64,000 bases of DNA from Actinomadura latina NBRC 106108 (GTDB lineage Bacteria > Actinomycetota > Actinomycetes > Streptosporangiales > Streptosporangiaceae). The position numbers were made by a program, and so were the translations under genes. Under the pieces are notes generated by a model. The model saw only the letters and a program-made list of their open reading frames with translations, was not told where the DNA came from and ran no database searches. Where the stretch lies: positions 24,463 through 88,462 of the forward strand of contig NZ_BCQS01000023.1 of NCBI RefSeq assembly GCF_001552195.1. The letters run 5' to 3'. Each line of letters begins with the position of its first letter. Positions within the stretch are counted from its first letter, which is position 1. Of the stretch, positions 42,464 through 50,681 are shown in pieces.

Positions 42464-43210
42464 ATGGAGATCCCAGCCGACCTCGGCCGGGTGCTCGTGA
42501 TCATCCCGACCTACAACGAGCGGGACAACATCGAGCGCATCGCCGGCCGGGTGCGCGAGGCCGTCCCGTCGGTGGACGTCCTGGTGGTCGACGACGCCAG
42601 CCCCGACGGCACCGGCGAGGTCGCCGACGCGCTGGCGGCCGGGGACGGGCAGATCAAGGTCCTGCACCGCGAGGGCAAGGACGGTCTCGGCCCCGCCTAC
42701 ATCGCCGGGTTCCGGTGGGCCGCCGAGCGCGGCTACGACGTCATGGTCGAGATGGACGCCGACGGCTCCCACCAGCCGGAGGAGCTGCCCCGGCTGCTGG
42801 CCGCCCTGGCGGACGCCGACCTCGTCATCGGCGCCCGCTGGGTGCCCGGCGGCAAGGTGCGGAACTGGCCCAAGCGGCGCGAGGCGCTGTCGCGCGGCGC
42901 CAACACCTACGCCCGGCTGATGCTCGGCATCCCGCTGCACGACGCGACCGCCGGCTACCGCGCGTTCCGCGCCGCGACGCTGGCGAAGATCGGGCTGGAG
43001 GAGGTCGACTCGCGCGGCTACTGCTTCCAGATCGACCTGGCGCTGCGCGCCCTGCGGCAGGGCCTGCGGGTGGTCGAGGTGCCGATCACGTTCGTGGAGC
43101 GCGAGCACGGCACCAGCAAGATGAGCCGGGACGTGATGGCCGAGGCGGCGCTGCGCATCACCCAGTGGGGCATGGCCGACCGCGTTGGCAAGCTCCGCCC
43201 GCCGCGCTGA
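42464..43210 (+). CDS. ppm1: Polyprenol monophosphomannose synthase
   Basis: A 248-residue GT2 glycosyltransferase moving mannose from GDP-mannose to polyprenyl phosphate. It has VLVIIPTYNERDNIERI, the acidic motifs VVDDASPDGTG and EMDADGSHQPE (DxD metal site), and the C-terminal ITFVEREHGTSKMS. The length fits the catalytic domain alone; in mycobacteria it is fused with Lnt, while here the two are separate adjacent genes with 5 bases between them. ATG 42464 has GAGGGG about 11 bases upstream; a TTG at 42455 is possible but poorly placed. Confidence 0.9.
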   Translation: MEIPADLGRVLVIIPTYNERDNIERIAGRVREAVPSVDVLVVDDASPDGTGEVADALAAGDGQIKVLHREGKDGLGPAYIAGFRWAAERGYDVMVEMDADGSHQPEELPRLLAALADADLVIGARWVPGGKVRNWPKRREALSRGANTYARLMLGIPLHDATAGYRAFRAATLAKIGLEEVDSRGYCFQIDLALRALRQGLRVVEVPITFVEREHGTSKMSRDVMAEAALRITQWGMADRVGKLRPPR

Positions 43211-43303
43211 GACCCGCGGCGGCCGGCGGGCTCCGGCGGGAAACGATCGGGTGCTCCGCGGCGTTGGACACGGTAGAGGCTTTTCCGATCCGAAGATGGG
43301 GCC

Positions 43304-43837
43304 ATGCTGCCGCTGCTGATCGTCCTGGGAACCCTGCTGCTGCCCGTGCTGGAGATCTTCGTGATCCTCCAGGTCGGCGCCGCGGTCGGCGCCTGGCCCA
43401 CGGTGGGGCTGCTGGTCGCCGGGGCCGTGCTCGGCGCCTGGCTCATCCGCCGGGAGGGCCGCCGCGCCTACGGCGCGCTGCACGACACCGTCCGCACCGG
43501 GGTCCTGCAGGACCGCGAGCTCGGCGACGCCGCGCTGATCATGGTCGGCGGGATGCTGCTGCTGTTCCCCGGCTTCGTCACCGACGTGCTCGGGCTGCTG
43601 TTCGTGCTGCCGTTCACCCGGCCGCTCGTCCGGCGGGCCCTGTCGTCGTTCGCCGCGCGGCGGCTGCGGGCCGCCGAGGAGCGCGCCGCCACCGTGTTCC
43701 CGCCGCCCGGCCTCGGCGGCGCCGGGTTCGACCCGTTCGGCCGGGGGCCCGGCCCCGAGCGCGTGGAGACCCCGCCGGGACCGGTGGTCCCCGGCGAGGT
43801 CATCCGCGAGGACGGCGACACGACCTCGCGCGCCTGA
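43304..43837 (+). CDS. FxsA family membrane protein
   Basis: A 177-residue cytoplasmic-membrane protein. Residues 1-125 hold three or four hydrophobic helices: LLIVLGTLLLPVLEIFVILQVG, TVGLLVAGAVLGAWLI, and MVGGMLLLFPGFVTDVLGLLFVLPF. The FxsA signature (ExxxI..VG...G, then R.EGRRA, GG.LLL.PGFVTD..GLLLLLP) is complete. In E. coli FxsA reduces phage F exclusion when overproduced; a physiological role is not known. The C-terminal 50 residues are Gly/Pro/Glu-rich. The ATG follows GATGGGG, a weak ribosome binding site. Confidence 0.88.
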   Translation: MLPLLIVLGTLLLPVLEIFVILQVGAAVGAWPTVGLLVAGAVLGAWLIRREGRRAYGALHDTVRTGVLQDRELGDAALIMVGGMLLLFPGFVTDVLGLLFVLPFTRPLVRRALSSFAARRLRAAEERAATVFPPPGLGGAGFDPFGRGPGPERVETPPGPVVPGEVIREDGDTTSRA

Positions 43838-43856
43838 CACCCGGGCCGCCTGAAGC

Positions 43857-44642
43857 TCAGGCGTCCCGCACGGCGAGCACGATCCAGCCGGCCAGCAGCG
43901 CCGCCGCCGCGTGGCCGGCCAGCACGGCCAGGCCCTCCCACGGGCCGATGGGCAGCCGGTCCAGGTTCCGCGTCGCCTGCACGGCCAGGCCCGCCGGCAT
44001 CGGCGACACCTTCCCGAGCCTGTCCTGCCAGTGGGCGTCGCCGGCCAGCCGGGTGACGACCGGGACGATCCACAGCAGCGCCAGCACCGCGGTGATCGCC
44101 GCCGCCGGCTCCCGCAGCGCCGTCCCCGCGCCGAGCGCCAGCAGCGCGACCAGCACCAGGTACAGGACGGTGCCGGCCGCGGCGCGCGCCGTCGGGCCGT
44201 CCAGCGGCGACAGCGGCGGGTAGCCGTTCGCGGCGGTGAACCCGTTGCCGGGCAGCAGGCCCCGCCCGGCCGCCAGCGACGCCAGCACCCCGGCCGCCGC
44301 GGCGGCGGCCACCGCGCCCGCGACGACGGCGGCCTTGGCGGCCAGGACCGCGCCCCGCCGCGGCACCGCCGCCAGCGTCGCCGTGATCGTCCCGGTGGCG
44401 TACTCCCCGCCGACCGCCAAGACGCCGAGGACGACCGCGGCGACCTGCCCGACCTGGACGCCCGACAGCGCCAGCTTCGGCGTGTCCTCCATGCAGCCCG
44501 CCGGGCTCGTGCAGTGCGAGGTGTCGACGGACCCGGTCACCGCCGCGCCCACCGCGGCGGTGAGCACCGCCAGGGCCGCCAGCACCCACCAGGTGCTCGG
44601 CAGCGTCCGCAGCTTCGTCCACTCGGCGTGCAGCGCGTTCAC
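43857..44642 (-). CDS. ABC-2 type transporter permease
   Basis: A 261-residue membrane protein with an N-terminal MNALHAEWTKLRTLPSTWWVLAAL, the stereotyped start of actinobacterial ABC-2 permeases (EWxKLRTxRS). It has about six hydrophobic helices and the cytoplasmic loop GGEYATGTITATLAAVPRRGAVLAAK. GTG 44642 overlaps the stop of the preceding permease by GTGA, so the three-gene set is coupled. It should pair with the insert-bearing permease and the ATPase to export an unknown substrate, probably lipid, peptide or antibiotic. A segment with Cys (SVDTSHCTSPAGCMED) probably sits outside. Confidence 0.85.
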   Translation of the reverse strand: MNALHAEWTKLRTLPSTWWVLAALAVLTAAVGAAVTGSVDTSHCTSPAGCMEDTPKLALSGVQVGQVAAVVLGVLAVGGEYATGTITATLAAVPRRGAVLAAKAAVVAGAVAAAAAAGVLASLAAGRGLLPGNGFTAANGYPPLSPLDGPTARAAAGTVLYLVLVALLALGAGTALREPAAAITAVLALLWIVPVVTRLAGDAHWQDRLGKVSPMPAGLAVQATRNLDRLPIGPWEGLAVLAGHAAAALLAGWIVLAVRDA

Positions 44643-46093
44643 GCGTCCCTCTTCCGCAGCAGCCACGCCGCGGCGGCCGCGGCCGCCGCCGTGTAGGCGC
44701 ACAGCACCCCGAACCCGGCCCACGGGCCGATCGCCTGGTCGAACCGCGGGACCGTCCGCTGGACCGCGAACCCCGCGGCCGGGGTGAGGCGCTCCAGCCA
44801 CCGCGCCGCCGACAGCGGCAGCCCCGTCGCCGCGATCTGCGGGACGAGCAGCAGCAGCAGCACGATCGTGATCGCGGGCGCGCTGCGCCGCACGATCACC
44901 GCGACGGCCACTGAGAACACCGCGACGGCGGCCAGCAGCGCCGCCGTGCCGAGGACGGCCCGCAGCACCGCGCCGTCCGACACCGGCGGCGGCGACAGGC
45001 CGTGCGAGCGCAGCACCGGCCCGGCGACCAGCACCGCGCCGAACGCCGCCGCCAGCCCCGCGGCCAGCGACGCGAGGCCCGCGACCGCCGCCTTCGCGGC
45101 CAGCACCCGGCCCCGGCGCGGGGACGCCGCGAACGTCGTGCGCAGCATCCCGCGCCGGTACTCGGCCGTCACGAACAGCACCGCGAGCGCGACGATCGCC
45201 GCCTGCCCGATCAGCACGCCGGTGAGGGTCGTCTTGGTGATGTCGTCGGCGAACTCGTTGGGGCCGATGTCGCCCGTGCCCTTCAGCGTGAACGTCCCGC
45301 TCGCCTGCGTGCGGCCGTCGGCGTCCGGGTCGGCCGCGGGCCCGCCCGGCGCGCCCCGGTCCCGCCAAGGCGCGGCCGGAGGCGCCGGCGACACCGATAC
45401 GTGGTCGAACGTCGCGCGGGTGCCGCCGGGCTCTCCGGAGACGCTCTCGCCGCCGAACTGCCGCTGCACCTCCACCACGTCGGGGACGGCCACGACCATG
45501 CCCGCCAGCGCCTCCCCCGGCAGCCCTTCCAGGCGGACCGACCCGACGCGGTGCCAGGTCCGACCGTCGGGCGAGTCGTAGCCCGTCACCGCCGTGCCGG
45601 AGCGCGTCAGCTTCAGCCAGCGCGGCAGCGCCGCCGTCCCGCCGCCCGCGCCGCCCCGCTCGTACCCGGTCTGCAGCCGGACGCCGTGCCCCGGCGTCGC
45701 CACCAGCGCCGCGTACGGGGTGCGGCGCTCCTCGCTGCCCCGGATCATGAGCCCCGCCTTCGCCCACGCGCCGCCGCCGTCCTGGGACGTGACGCGCGCG
45801 ACGACAGAGCCGTCCCCCGCGAGCGGCCGGTAGGTGAAGTGGCCCAGGTCGAAGGACTGCGACAGGGACGGGGGAGCGGGCCTGCCCCCGGAGCCGGTGG
45901 ACTCGGTCCCCGCCGCCGACAGCAGCGCCACCAGCACCGTCAGCAGGACCGCTGCGAGCAGGGTCAGCATCCAGCGGGGGACGGTGCGCAGCTTGGTCCA
46001 CTCGGCCAGCAGCAGCCGCCCGAACCCGTCCCGCGCCTCGGCCTGGACGCTGCTGCGGTAGGGCGTCCCCGCGGCCGGGGTTCCGGCGGTCAC
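44639..46093 (-). CDS. ABC-2 permease with inserted extracellular beta-sandwich domain
   Basis: A 484-residue permease about 200 residues longer than its partner. After the first helix (MLTLLAAVLLTVLVALLSA, near 42-60), an insert of roughly residues 70-280 follows. Its core (about 85-233) has FTYRPLAGDGSVVARVTSQ, WAKAGLMIRGS, YAALVATPGHGVRLQT and WLKLTRSGTAVTGYDSPDG, the pattern of DUF1349/concanavalin-like beta sandwiches often attached to glycan-active enzymes. The remaining helices and the EYRRGMLRTTFAASPRRG loop are ABC-2-like. GTG 46093 overlaps the ATPase stop (GTGA). The outside domain may sense or bind a carbohydrate; that is inference. Confidence 0.85.
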   Translation of the reverse strand: MTAGTPAAGTPYRSSVQAEARDGFGRLLLAEWTKLRTVPRWMLTLLAAVLLTVLVALLSAAGTESTGSGGRPAPPSLSQSFDLGHFTYRPLAGDGSVVARVTSQDGGGAWAKAGLMIRGSEERRTPYAALVATPGHGVRLQTGYERGGAGGGTAALPRWLKLTRSGTAVTGYDSPDGRTWHRVGSVRLEGLPGEALAGMVVAVPDVVEVQRQFGGESVSGEPGGTRATFDHVSVSPAPPAAPWRDRGAPGGPAADPDADGRTQASGTFTLKGTGDIGPNEFADDITKTTLTGVLIGQAAIVALAVLFVTAEYRRGMLRTTFAASPRRGRVLAAKAAVAGLASLAAGLAAAFGAVLVAGPVLRSHGLSPPPVSDGAVLRAVLGTAALLAAVAVFSVAVAVIVRRSAPAITIVLLLLLVPQIAATGLPLSAARWLERLTPAAGFAVQRTVPRFDQAIGPWAGFGVLCAYTAAAAAAAAWLLRKRDA

Positions 46094-47019
46094 TGCGCCT
46101 CCCGCCCGGTCAGGGCCTGGAACTCCACCGCGTCCCGGGTCAGCTCCATGTACGCCTCCTCCAGCGACGCCCGGTGCTCGGCGATCCCGCTGAACGCCAC
46201 CCCGGCGCCGGTGAGCAGCGCGATGATCCGCTCGGACGGCAGGCCCGCGACCGTCACCGCGTCCGGCCCGGTCGCCGTCGCGGTGGCGCCCGCGCGGGCC
46301 AGCACCGTCATGGCCTCCTGCCGCCGCGCGGTGCGCAGCTCGACCCGCCCGCCGGACGCGGCGTCCAGGAGGTCGGCGACGCTGGTGTCGGCGATCAGCC
46401 GGCCCCGCCCGATCACCACCAGGTGGTCGGCGCCGCCCTCCAGTTCGCTCATCAGGTGGCTGGACACCAGCACCGCCCGCCCCTCGGCCGCCAGCGACCG
46501 CAGCAGCCCGCGGATCCAGGTGATCCCCTCGGGGTCCAGGCCGTTGACCGGCTCGTCGAACATCAGCGCCGGCGGGTCGCCGAGCAGCGCGGCGGCGATC
46601 CCGAGCCGCTGCCGCATGCCGAGCGAGAACCCGCCCGCGCGGCGCCGCGCCGCGCCGCCCAGCCCGGTCAGCTCGATCACCTCGTCCACCCGCCGGGCGG
46701 GCAGCCCGTTCGCGTGCGCGAGCCAGCGCAGATGGTCGCGGGCCCGCCGCGCCGGATGCACCGCCGCCGCGTCCAGCATCGCGCCGAGCCGGCACAGCGG
46801 CGTGCGCAGCGACCGGTAGGGCCTGCCGCCGACGAGCGCCGTCCCGGCGTCGGGCCGGTCCAGACCCATGATCACCCGCATGGTGGTGGACTTGCCGGCG
46901 CCGTTGGGGCCGACGAACCCGGTGACCTGCCCGGGCCCGGCGGTGAACGACAGCCCGTCCACGGCGACGGCCGCGCCGTACCGCTTGCGCAGGCCCCGTA
47001 CTTCGATGGTTGCCTCCAT
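46090..47019 (-). CDS. ABC-2 exporter ATP-binding protein
   Basis: A 309-residue DrrA/CcmA-type ATPase. Walker A is GPNGAGKST near residue 38, the signature LGMRQRLGIAAAL carries LGMRQ in place of LSGGQ (normal for this subfamily), Walker B is ALMFDEPVNGLDP and the switch His is in VSSHLMSELE. It drives the two downstream permeases, which overlap it and each other by GTGA. ATG 47019 is 128 bases from the divergent histidine kinase. The arrangement resembles bacitracin- or lantibiotic-type detoxification modules next to two-component systems. Confidence 0.92.
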   Translation of the reverse strand: MEATIEVRGLRKRYGAAVAVDGLSFTAGPGQVTGFVGPNGAGKSTTMRVIMGLDRPDAGTALVGGRPYRSLRTPLCRLGAMLDAAAVHPARRARDHLRWLAHANGLPARRVDEVIELTGLGGAARRRAGGFSLGMRQRLGIAAALLGDPPALMFDEPVNGLDPEGITWIRGLLRSLAAEGRAVLVSSHLMSELEGGADHLVVIGRGRLIADTSVADLLDAASGGRVELRTARRQEAMTVLARAGATATATGPDAVTVAGLPSERIIALLTGAGVAFSGIAEHRASLEEAYMELTRDAVEFQALTGREAQ

Positions 47020-47099
47020 GCTCCGGGAGGTTACGGACCGCGGCGGCGCCGGGTCGTCACGCCGTGGAGCCGTCTTCGCGGGCGGGGCACGGGGGACGG

Positions 47100-47123
47100 G
47101 GCGTCCCTCCCGGGAGGGACGCC
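47100..47123. promoter_or_regulatory. 24-bp perfect palindrome between exporter and histidine kinase
   Basis: Arms of 12 bases, GGCGTCCCTCCC and its complement, meet at the centre 23 bases before the kinase start. It is a good candidate binding site for the NarL-type response regulator or for another dimeric regulator. Confidence 0.55.
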
Positions 47124-47146
47124 GCGGGGGCGGCGTCCGCGCCACA

Positions 47147-48142
47147 ATGGCGTCCGTGGGGGAGATCGACGGGAGGTCGTGGTGGCCGGCGGCGGGCGCG
47201 TGCCTCGCCGCGGCAGGCGCCGCCGAGGCCGTCTACCGCTCGCACGGCTCCGGCGTCGTCCTGCCCCTGGCGATCGTGGTGGACGTGTGCGCGACGCTGC
47301 CGCTCGCCCTGGCCCGCGACAAGATCACCGGTGCCGCCGCCACGATCACGGCCGCCGCGGCAGCGGCGTGCGTCCTGCACGGCGGGGCCGCCGTCGCCGC
47401 CCTCGCCGCACTCGTCACCGTCTGGACCGAGCTGGTGCGGCGGCGGGTCGCGCGGCGCAGGGCGCGGGCCGCCGCGCTCGACGCGTCCCGCCGCGCGTTC
47501 GAGAGCACGCTGCTGGAGCACACCGCGCGCGGCGAGCGGGCCCGCATCGCCCGCGAGCTGCACGACGTCGTCGCCCACCACATCTCGATGATCTCGGTGC
47601 AGGCCGAGACGGCGCGGCTGGCCGTCCCCGGCATGCCCGCCGAGGGCGCCGAGCGGCTGCTGGCCATCGGCGACACCGCCCGGACCGCGCTCACCGAGAT
47701 GCGGCGCCTCCTCGGCGTCCTGCGCGAGGACGCCGGCGCCGCGCCGACCCGCCGCCCGCAGCCCGGCCTGCAGCAGCTCCTCGACCTCGTCGACGAGACC
47801 CGCGAGTCCGGCGCGGGCGGGGCCCGGCTGATCGTGCGCGGGGACGTCGCCGCCCTCGACCCCGGGCTGGAACTGGCCGCCTACCGGATCGCGCAGGAGG
47901 CGCTCACCAACGCCCGCAGGCACGCGCCGGGCGCCGCCGTCGACGTGGAGATCGACTACGCGCCGGACGCGCTGCGCGTCACCGTCCGCGACAACGGCCC
48001 AGGCCCAGGCCCCGGCGCCGCCGGGCACGGGCTGCTCGGCATGCGCGAGCGCGCCGCGGCCGCCGGCGGCGACCTGCGCACCGGCCCCGGGCCGCTCGGC
48101 GGGTTCCTCGTCGAGGCGACGCTGCCGCTGGAGGCGCCGTGA
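47147..48142 (+). CDS. Two-component sensor histidine kinase (NarL-type)
   Basis: A 331-residue kinase with about four short N-terminal hydrophobic helices (15-110). It has the HisKA_3 dimerisation domain with the phosphorylated His in RIARELHDVVAHHISMI, and the HATPase domain with AQEALTNARRHAPG (N box), VRDNGPGPGPG (G1) and GHGLLGMRERA (G2). It has almost no extracytoplasmic loop, like intramembrane-sensing kinases that watch ABC exporters. ATG 47147 lacks a clear ribosome binding site. The response regulator overlaps its stop by GTGA. It is divergent from the ABC-2 exporter, its likely target. Confidence 0.9.
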   Translation: MASVGEIDGRSWWPAAGACLAAAGAAEAVYRSHGSGVVLPLAIVVDVCATLPLALARDKITGAAATITAAAAAACVLHGGAAVAALAALVTVWTELVRRRVARRRARAAALDASRRAFESTLLEHTARGERARIARELHDVVAHHISMISVQAETARLAVPGMPAEGAERLLAIGDTARTALTEMRRLLGVLREDAGAAPTRRPQPGLQQLLDLVDETRESGAGGARLIVRGDVAALDPGLELAAYRIAQEALTNARRHAPGAAVDVEIDYAPDALRVTVRDNGPGPGPGAAGHGLLGMRERAAAAGGDLRTGPGPLGGFLVEATLPLEAP

Positions 48143-48816
48143 CCGTCCGCGCCGTGACCGTCCGCGTCGTGGTCGCCGACGACCAGGAGGTCGTCCGCGC
48201 CGGGTTCGGGGCGCTGCTCGGCACCCAGCCGGACCTGGCCGTCGTCGCGACCGCCTCGGACGGCGCCGAGACCGTCCGGGTGTGCCGCGAGCAGCGGCCC
48301 GACGTCGTGCTGATGGACGTGCGGATGCCCGTCATGGACGGTATCGAGGCCACCCGCCGCGTCACCGCCGCCCCGGATCCGCCGCGCGTCCTCATGCTGA
48401 CCACGTTCGACCTCGACGAGCACGTCTACGACGCCCTCGTCGCCGGCGCCAGCGGGTTCCTGCTCAAGGACGTCACCGCCGAGCGGCTGTTCGACGCCGT
48501 CCGCGTCGTCGCCGCCGGGGAGGCGCTGCTCGCCCCGGCCGTCACCCGCCGCCTCATCGGCGAGTTCGCGCGGCTGCGTCCGCGCCCGCCCGAGCCGGAC
48601 GTCCTGGACGCCCTCACCCCGCGCGAGACCGAGGTGCTGCGGCTGGTCGCCGGGGGCCTGTCCAACGCCGAGATCGCCGTCCGCCTCGTCGTGGGGGAGC
48701 AGACAGTGAAGACCCATGTCAGCCGGATCCTGCGCAAGCTCGGGGTGCGCGACCGCGTCCAGGCCGTCGTCACCGCCTACGAGAGCGGCCTCGTCCGGCC
48801 GCGCTCCGGCGGCTGA
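48139..48816 (+). CDS. NarL/LuxR family response regulator
   Basis: A 225-residue regulator. The receiver domain has the acidic pair VVVADDQE, the phosphorylation Asp in DVVLMDVRMPVMDG, Thr in LMLTTFD and Lys in FLLKDV. The C-terminal LuxR helix-turn-helix reads LTPRETEVLRLVAGGLSNAE and TVKTHVSRILRKLGVRDRVQ. GTG 48139 overlaps the kinase stop; GGAGG lies just upstream. A second in-frame GTG at 48154 starts a nearly repeated MTVR-like phrase, so the true start could be five codons later. A long terminator hairpin follows directly. Confidence 0.93.
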   Translation: MTVRAVTVRVVVADDQEVVRAGFGALLGTQPDLAVVATASDGAETVRVCREQRPDVVLMDVRMPVMDGIEATRRVTAAPDPPRVLMLTTFDLDEHVYDALVAGASGFLLKDVTAERLFDAVRVVAAGEALLAPAVTRRLIGEFARLRPRPPEPDVLDALTPRETEVLRLVAGGLSNAEIAVRLVVGEQTVKTHVSRILRKLGVRDRVQAVVTAYESGLVRPRSGG

Positions 48817-48818
48817 CA

Positions 48819-48858
48819 CGGGCAGGGCCCGCACCGTCGCCGGTGCGGGCCCTGCCCG
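48819..48858. terminator. Bidirectional terminator, 18-bp perfect stem
   Basis: CGGGCAGGGCCCGCACCG and its full complement flank the tetraloop TCGC, between the convergent response regulator and rbpA genes. Confidence 0.8.
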
Positions 48859-48876
48859 GATGGATCTGTCAGTCGC

Positions 48877-49221
48877 TCATGCCGACTTCCTGCGCCCCGC
48901 CCGCAAAATCTCCAGGCGCTCGGCGAGGACCTCCTCCAGGTCCTCGACGGTCCTGCGCTCCATGAGCATGTCCCAGTGGGTCCGCGGCGGCTTGCCCTTC
49001 TTGGTTTGGGGCAGTTCCCCGTCGACCCGCAGGGCCGTGGCGCCGCAGTTGCGGCATTCCCAGGTCATCGGCACCTCGGCCTCGGCTGCGAGCGTCACGG
49101 TGAACCGGTGGCCCTTGGTACAGGTGTAGTCCACCTCTTGCCGAGGGGCCAGATCGGTGTTGCGATCGTTCTCGTAGCTCGTGGCTCCGAGTCGGGTGCC
49201 GCGAAGTGCGCGCTCGGCCAT
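48877..49221 (-). CDS. rbpA: RNA polymerase-binding protein RbpA
   Basis: A 114-residue actinobacterial transcription factor that binds RNA polymerase and the principal sigma factor. It has the N-terminal tail (MAERALRGTRLGATSYEND), the core with VDYTCTKGHRF and WECRNCGATA, where Cys residues can hold zinc, and the C-terminal sigma-interacting region (RTHWDMLMERRTVEDLEEVL) with a basic linker (KKGKPPR). ATG 49221 has GGGAGG 9 bases upstream. A sequence matching a sigma-R promoter lies upstream, which fits the known thiol-stress control of rbpA in Streptomyces. Confidence 0.95.
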   Translation of the reverse strand: MAERALRGTRLGATSYENDRNTDLAPRQEVDYTCTKGHRFTVTLAAEAEVPMTWECRNCGATALRVDGELPQTKKGKPPRTHWDMLMERRTVEDLEEVLAERLEILRAGRRKSA

Positions 49222-49262
49222 CGTCACGTGCCTCCCAGACGGCTTGCGGTCTTGCCCTGACC

Positions 49263-49289
49263 AACGCTGAACACCGTGACAAGATTCCC
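49263..49289 (-). promoter_or_regulatory. Sigma-R (SigR) type promoter of rbpA
   Basis: On the minus strand GGGAAT is followed by exactly 18 bases and GTT, the SigR consensus GGAAT-N18-GTT, 42 bases before the start codon of rbpA. Confidence 0.75.
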
Positions 49290-49310
49290 GCACCCGGGGT
49301 GATCCAACCC

Positions 49311-49340
49311 TCTGCCGTCCGCTAAGTCGCTGACGGCAGA
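49311..49340. repeat. 9-bp inverted repeat between rbpA and clpP
   Basis: TCTGCCGTC and GACGGCAGA flank 12 bases that include CGCTAAGTCGC. It could be an operator for clpP; it does not fit the ClgR consensus as I recall it. Confidence 0.4.
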
Positions 49341-49432
49341 ATCGCTGCGGACCGGGCGCCGCGCCGGGCCATCGTGGAACGGACCGGCGGCCGGACGGAC
49401 CGGCCCCGCGATCCGCACGGGAGAACACCACG

Positions 49433-50050
49433 GTGAACACGCTCACGGACGCGCCCCCGGCGGCGGGGTCGCTCGACGACCAGCTGACCGCCCGGCTGCT
49501 GCGCGAACGCATCCTCGTCCTCGGCGACGAGGTCGAGGACCACATCGCCAACCGGCTCTGCGGCCAGCTCCTGCTGCTGTCGGCCGAGGACCCGCGCCGC
49601 GACATCAGCCTGTACATCAACTCGCCCGGCGGGTCCGTGCTCGCGGGCCTGGCGATCTACGACACGATGCGGCTGATCCCCAACGACGTGTCGACGCTGG
49701 CGATGGGCCTGGCCGCGTCGATGGGCCAGTTCCTGCTGTGCGCCGGGACGCCCGGCAAGCGCTTCGCGCTGCCGCACGCGCAGATCCTCATGCACCAGGG
49801 CTCGGCCGGCCTCGCCGGGACCGCCGCCGACGTCGAGATCTACGCCGGGCAGCTCCGCCGCGTCAGCGGCATCATGACCGCCCTGACCGCCGAGCACACC
49901 GGCCAGACCGCCGAGGCCATCGCCCGCGACGGCCTGCGCGACCGCTGGTTCAGCGCGCAGGAGGCCCTCGACTACGGGATGATCGACCACATCGTCGAGC
50001 AGCTGGACGACGTCCGGCCCGCCACCGCCGCCCGGAAGGCGGGACTGTGA
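49433..50050 (+). CDS. clpP: ATP-dependent Clp protease proteolytic subunit (type A, ASMGQ)
   Basis: A 205-residue ClpP. The triad is complete: Ser96 in GLAASMGQF, His121 in ILMHQGS and Asp170 in LRDRWFS. The helix YINSPGGSVLAG carries the oxyanion Gly-Gly. The N-terminus is short, so the propeptide is minimal. GTG 49433 has GGGAGA about 9 bases upstream. The next clpP overlaps by GTGA. Its ASMGQ active site matches that of the paralogue at 51792, whereas the other two have QAxSAAAVLL, so each pair contains one of each type, as in ClpP1P2 hetero-oligomers. Confidence 0.93.
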   Translation: MNTLTDAPPAAGSLDDQLTARLLRERILVLGDEVEDHIANRLCGQLLLLSAEDPRRDISLYINSPGGSVLAGLAIYDTMRLIPNDVSTLAMGLAASMGQFLLCAGTPGKRFALPHAQILMHQGSAGLAGTAADVEIYAGQLRRVSGIMTALTAEHTGQTAEAIARDGLRDRWFSAQEALDYGMIDHIVEQLDDVRPATAARKAGL

Positions 50051-50661
50051 CCATGGGCCAGTACACGATCCCGACCGTGGTGGAGCGGTCCCCGCGCGGC
50101 GACCGCGCCTTCGACGTCTACTCGCGGCTGCTGTCGGGTCGCATCATCTTCCTCGGCACCGAGATCGACGACGGCGTCGCCAACGTCGTCATCGCCCAGA
50201 TGCTGCACCTGCAGTCCGAGAACGCCGACCTGCCGATCGAGCTGTACATCAACTCCCGCGGCGGCTCGTTCAGCGCGCTGACCGCGATCTACGACACCAT
50301 GCAGTACATCCGGCCCGACATCGCGACCCTGTGCGTGGGGCAGGCGTCGTCGGCCGCGGCGGTGCTGCTGGCGGCCGGGACGCGCGGCAAGCGGTCCGTC
50401 CTGCCGCACTCCACGGTGGTGCTGCACCAGCCCTCGACCGAGGAGGGATCGTTCGAGGCGGGCCGCGGCACGCTGCCCGACCTGGCCGTCCAGGCCGACG
50501 AGGTGGCCCGGGTGCGGGCGCAGACCGACCGGATCCTCGGCCGGCACACCGGCCACCCCGTCGGCAAGATCCACGCGGACATCGACCGGCGCCGCACCTT
50601 CTCCGCCGAGGAGGCCGTCGCTTACGGGATCGCCGACCAGGTCATCGCCGCCACCGCGTAG
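50047..50661 (+). CDS. clpP: ATP-dependent Clp protease proteolytic subunit (type B, QASSAA)
   Basis: A 204-residue ClpP. Numbered from the GTG at 50047, the active site is Ser102 in GQASSAAAV, His127 in VVLHQPS and an Asp in ADIDRRRTFSAEEA. The loop reads INSRGGSFSA instead of INSPGGS, an unusual Arg for Pro beside the oxyanion glycines. GTG 50047 overlaps the previous stop; ATG 50053 is an equally good start. It is translationally coupled with the type A subunit, suggesting a hetero-tetradecamer. No clpX or clpC is adjacent. Confidence 0.92.
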   Translation: MTMGQYTIPTVVERSPRGDRAFDVYSRLLSGRIIFLGTEIDDGVANVVIAQMLHLQSENADLPIELYINSRGGSFSALTAIYDTMQYIRPDIATLCVGQASSAAAVLLAAGTRGKRSVLPHSTVVLHQPSTEEGSFEAGRGTLPDLAVQADEVARVRAQTDRILGRHTGHPVGKIHADIDRRRTFSAEEAVAYGIADQVIAATA

Positions 50662-50681
50662 CTCGGCCGCCATCGCGCGGC

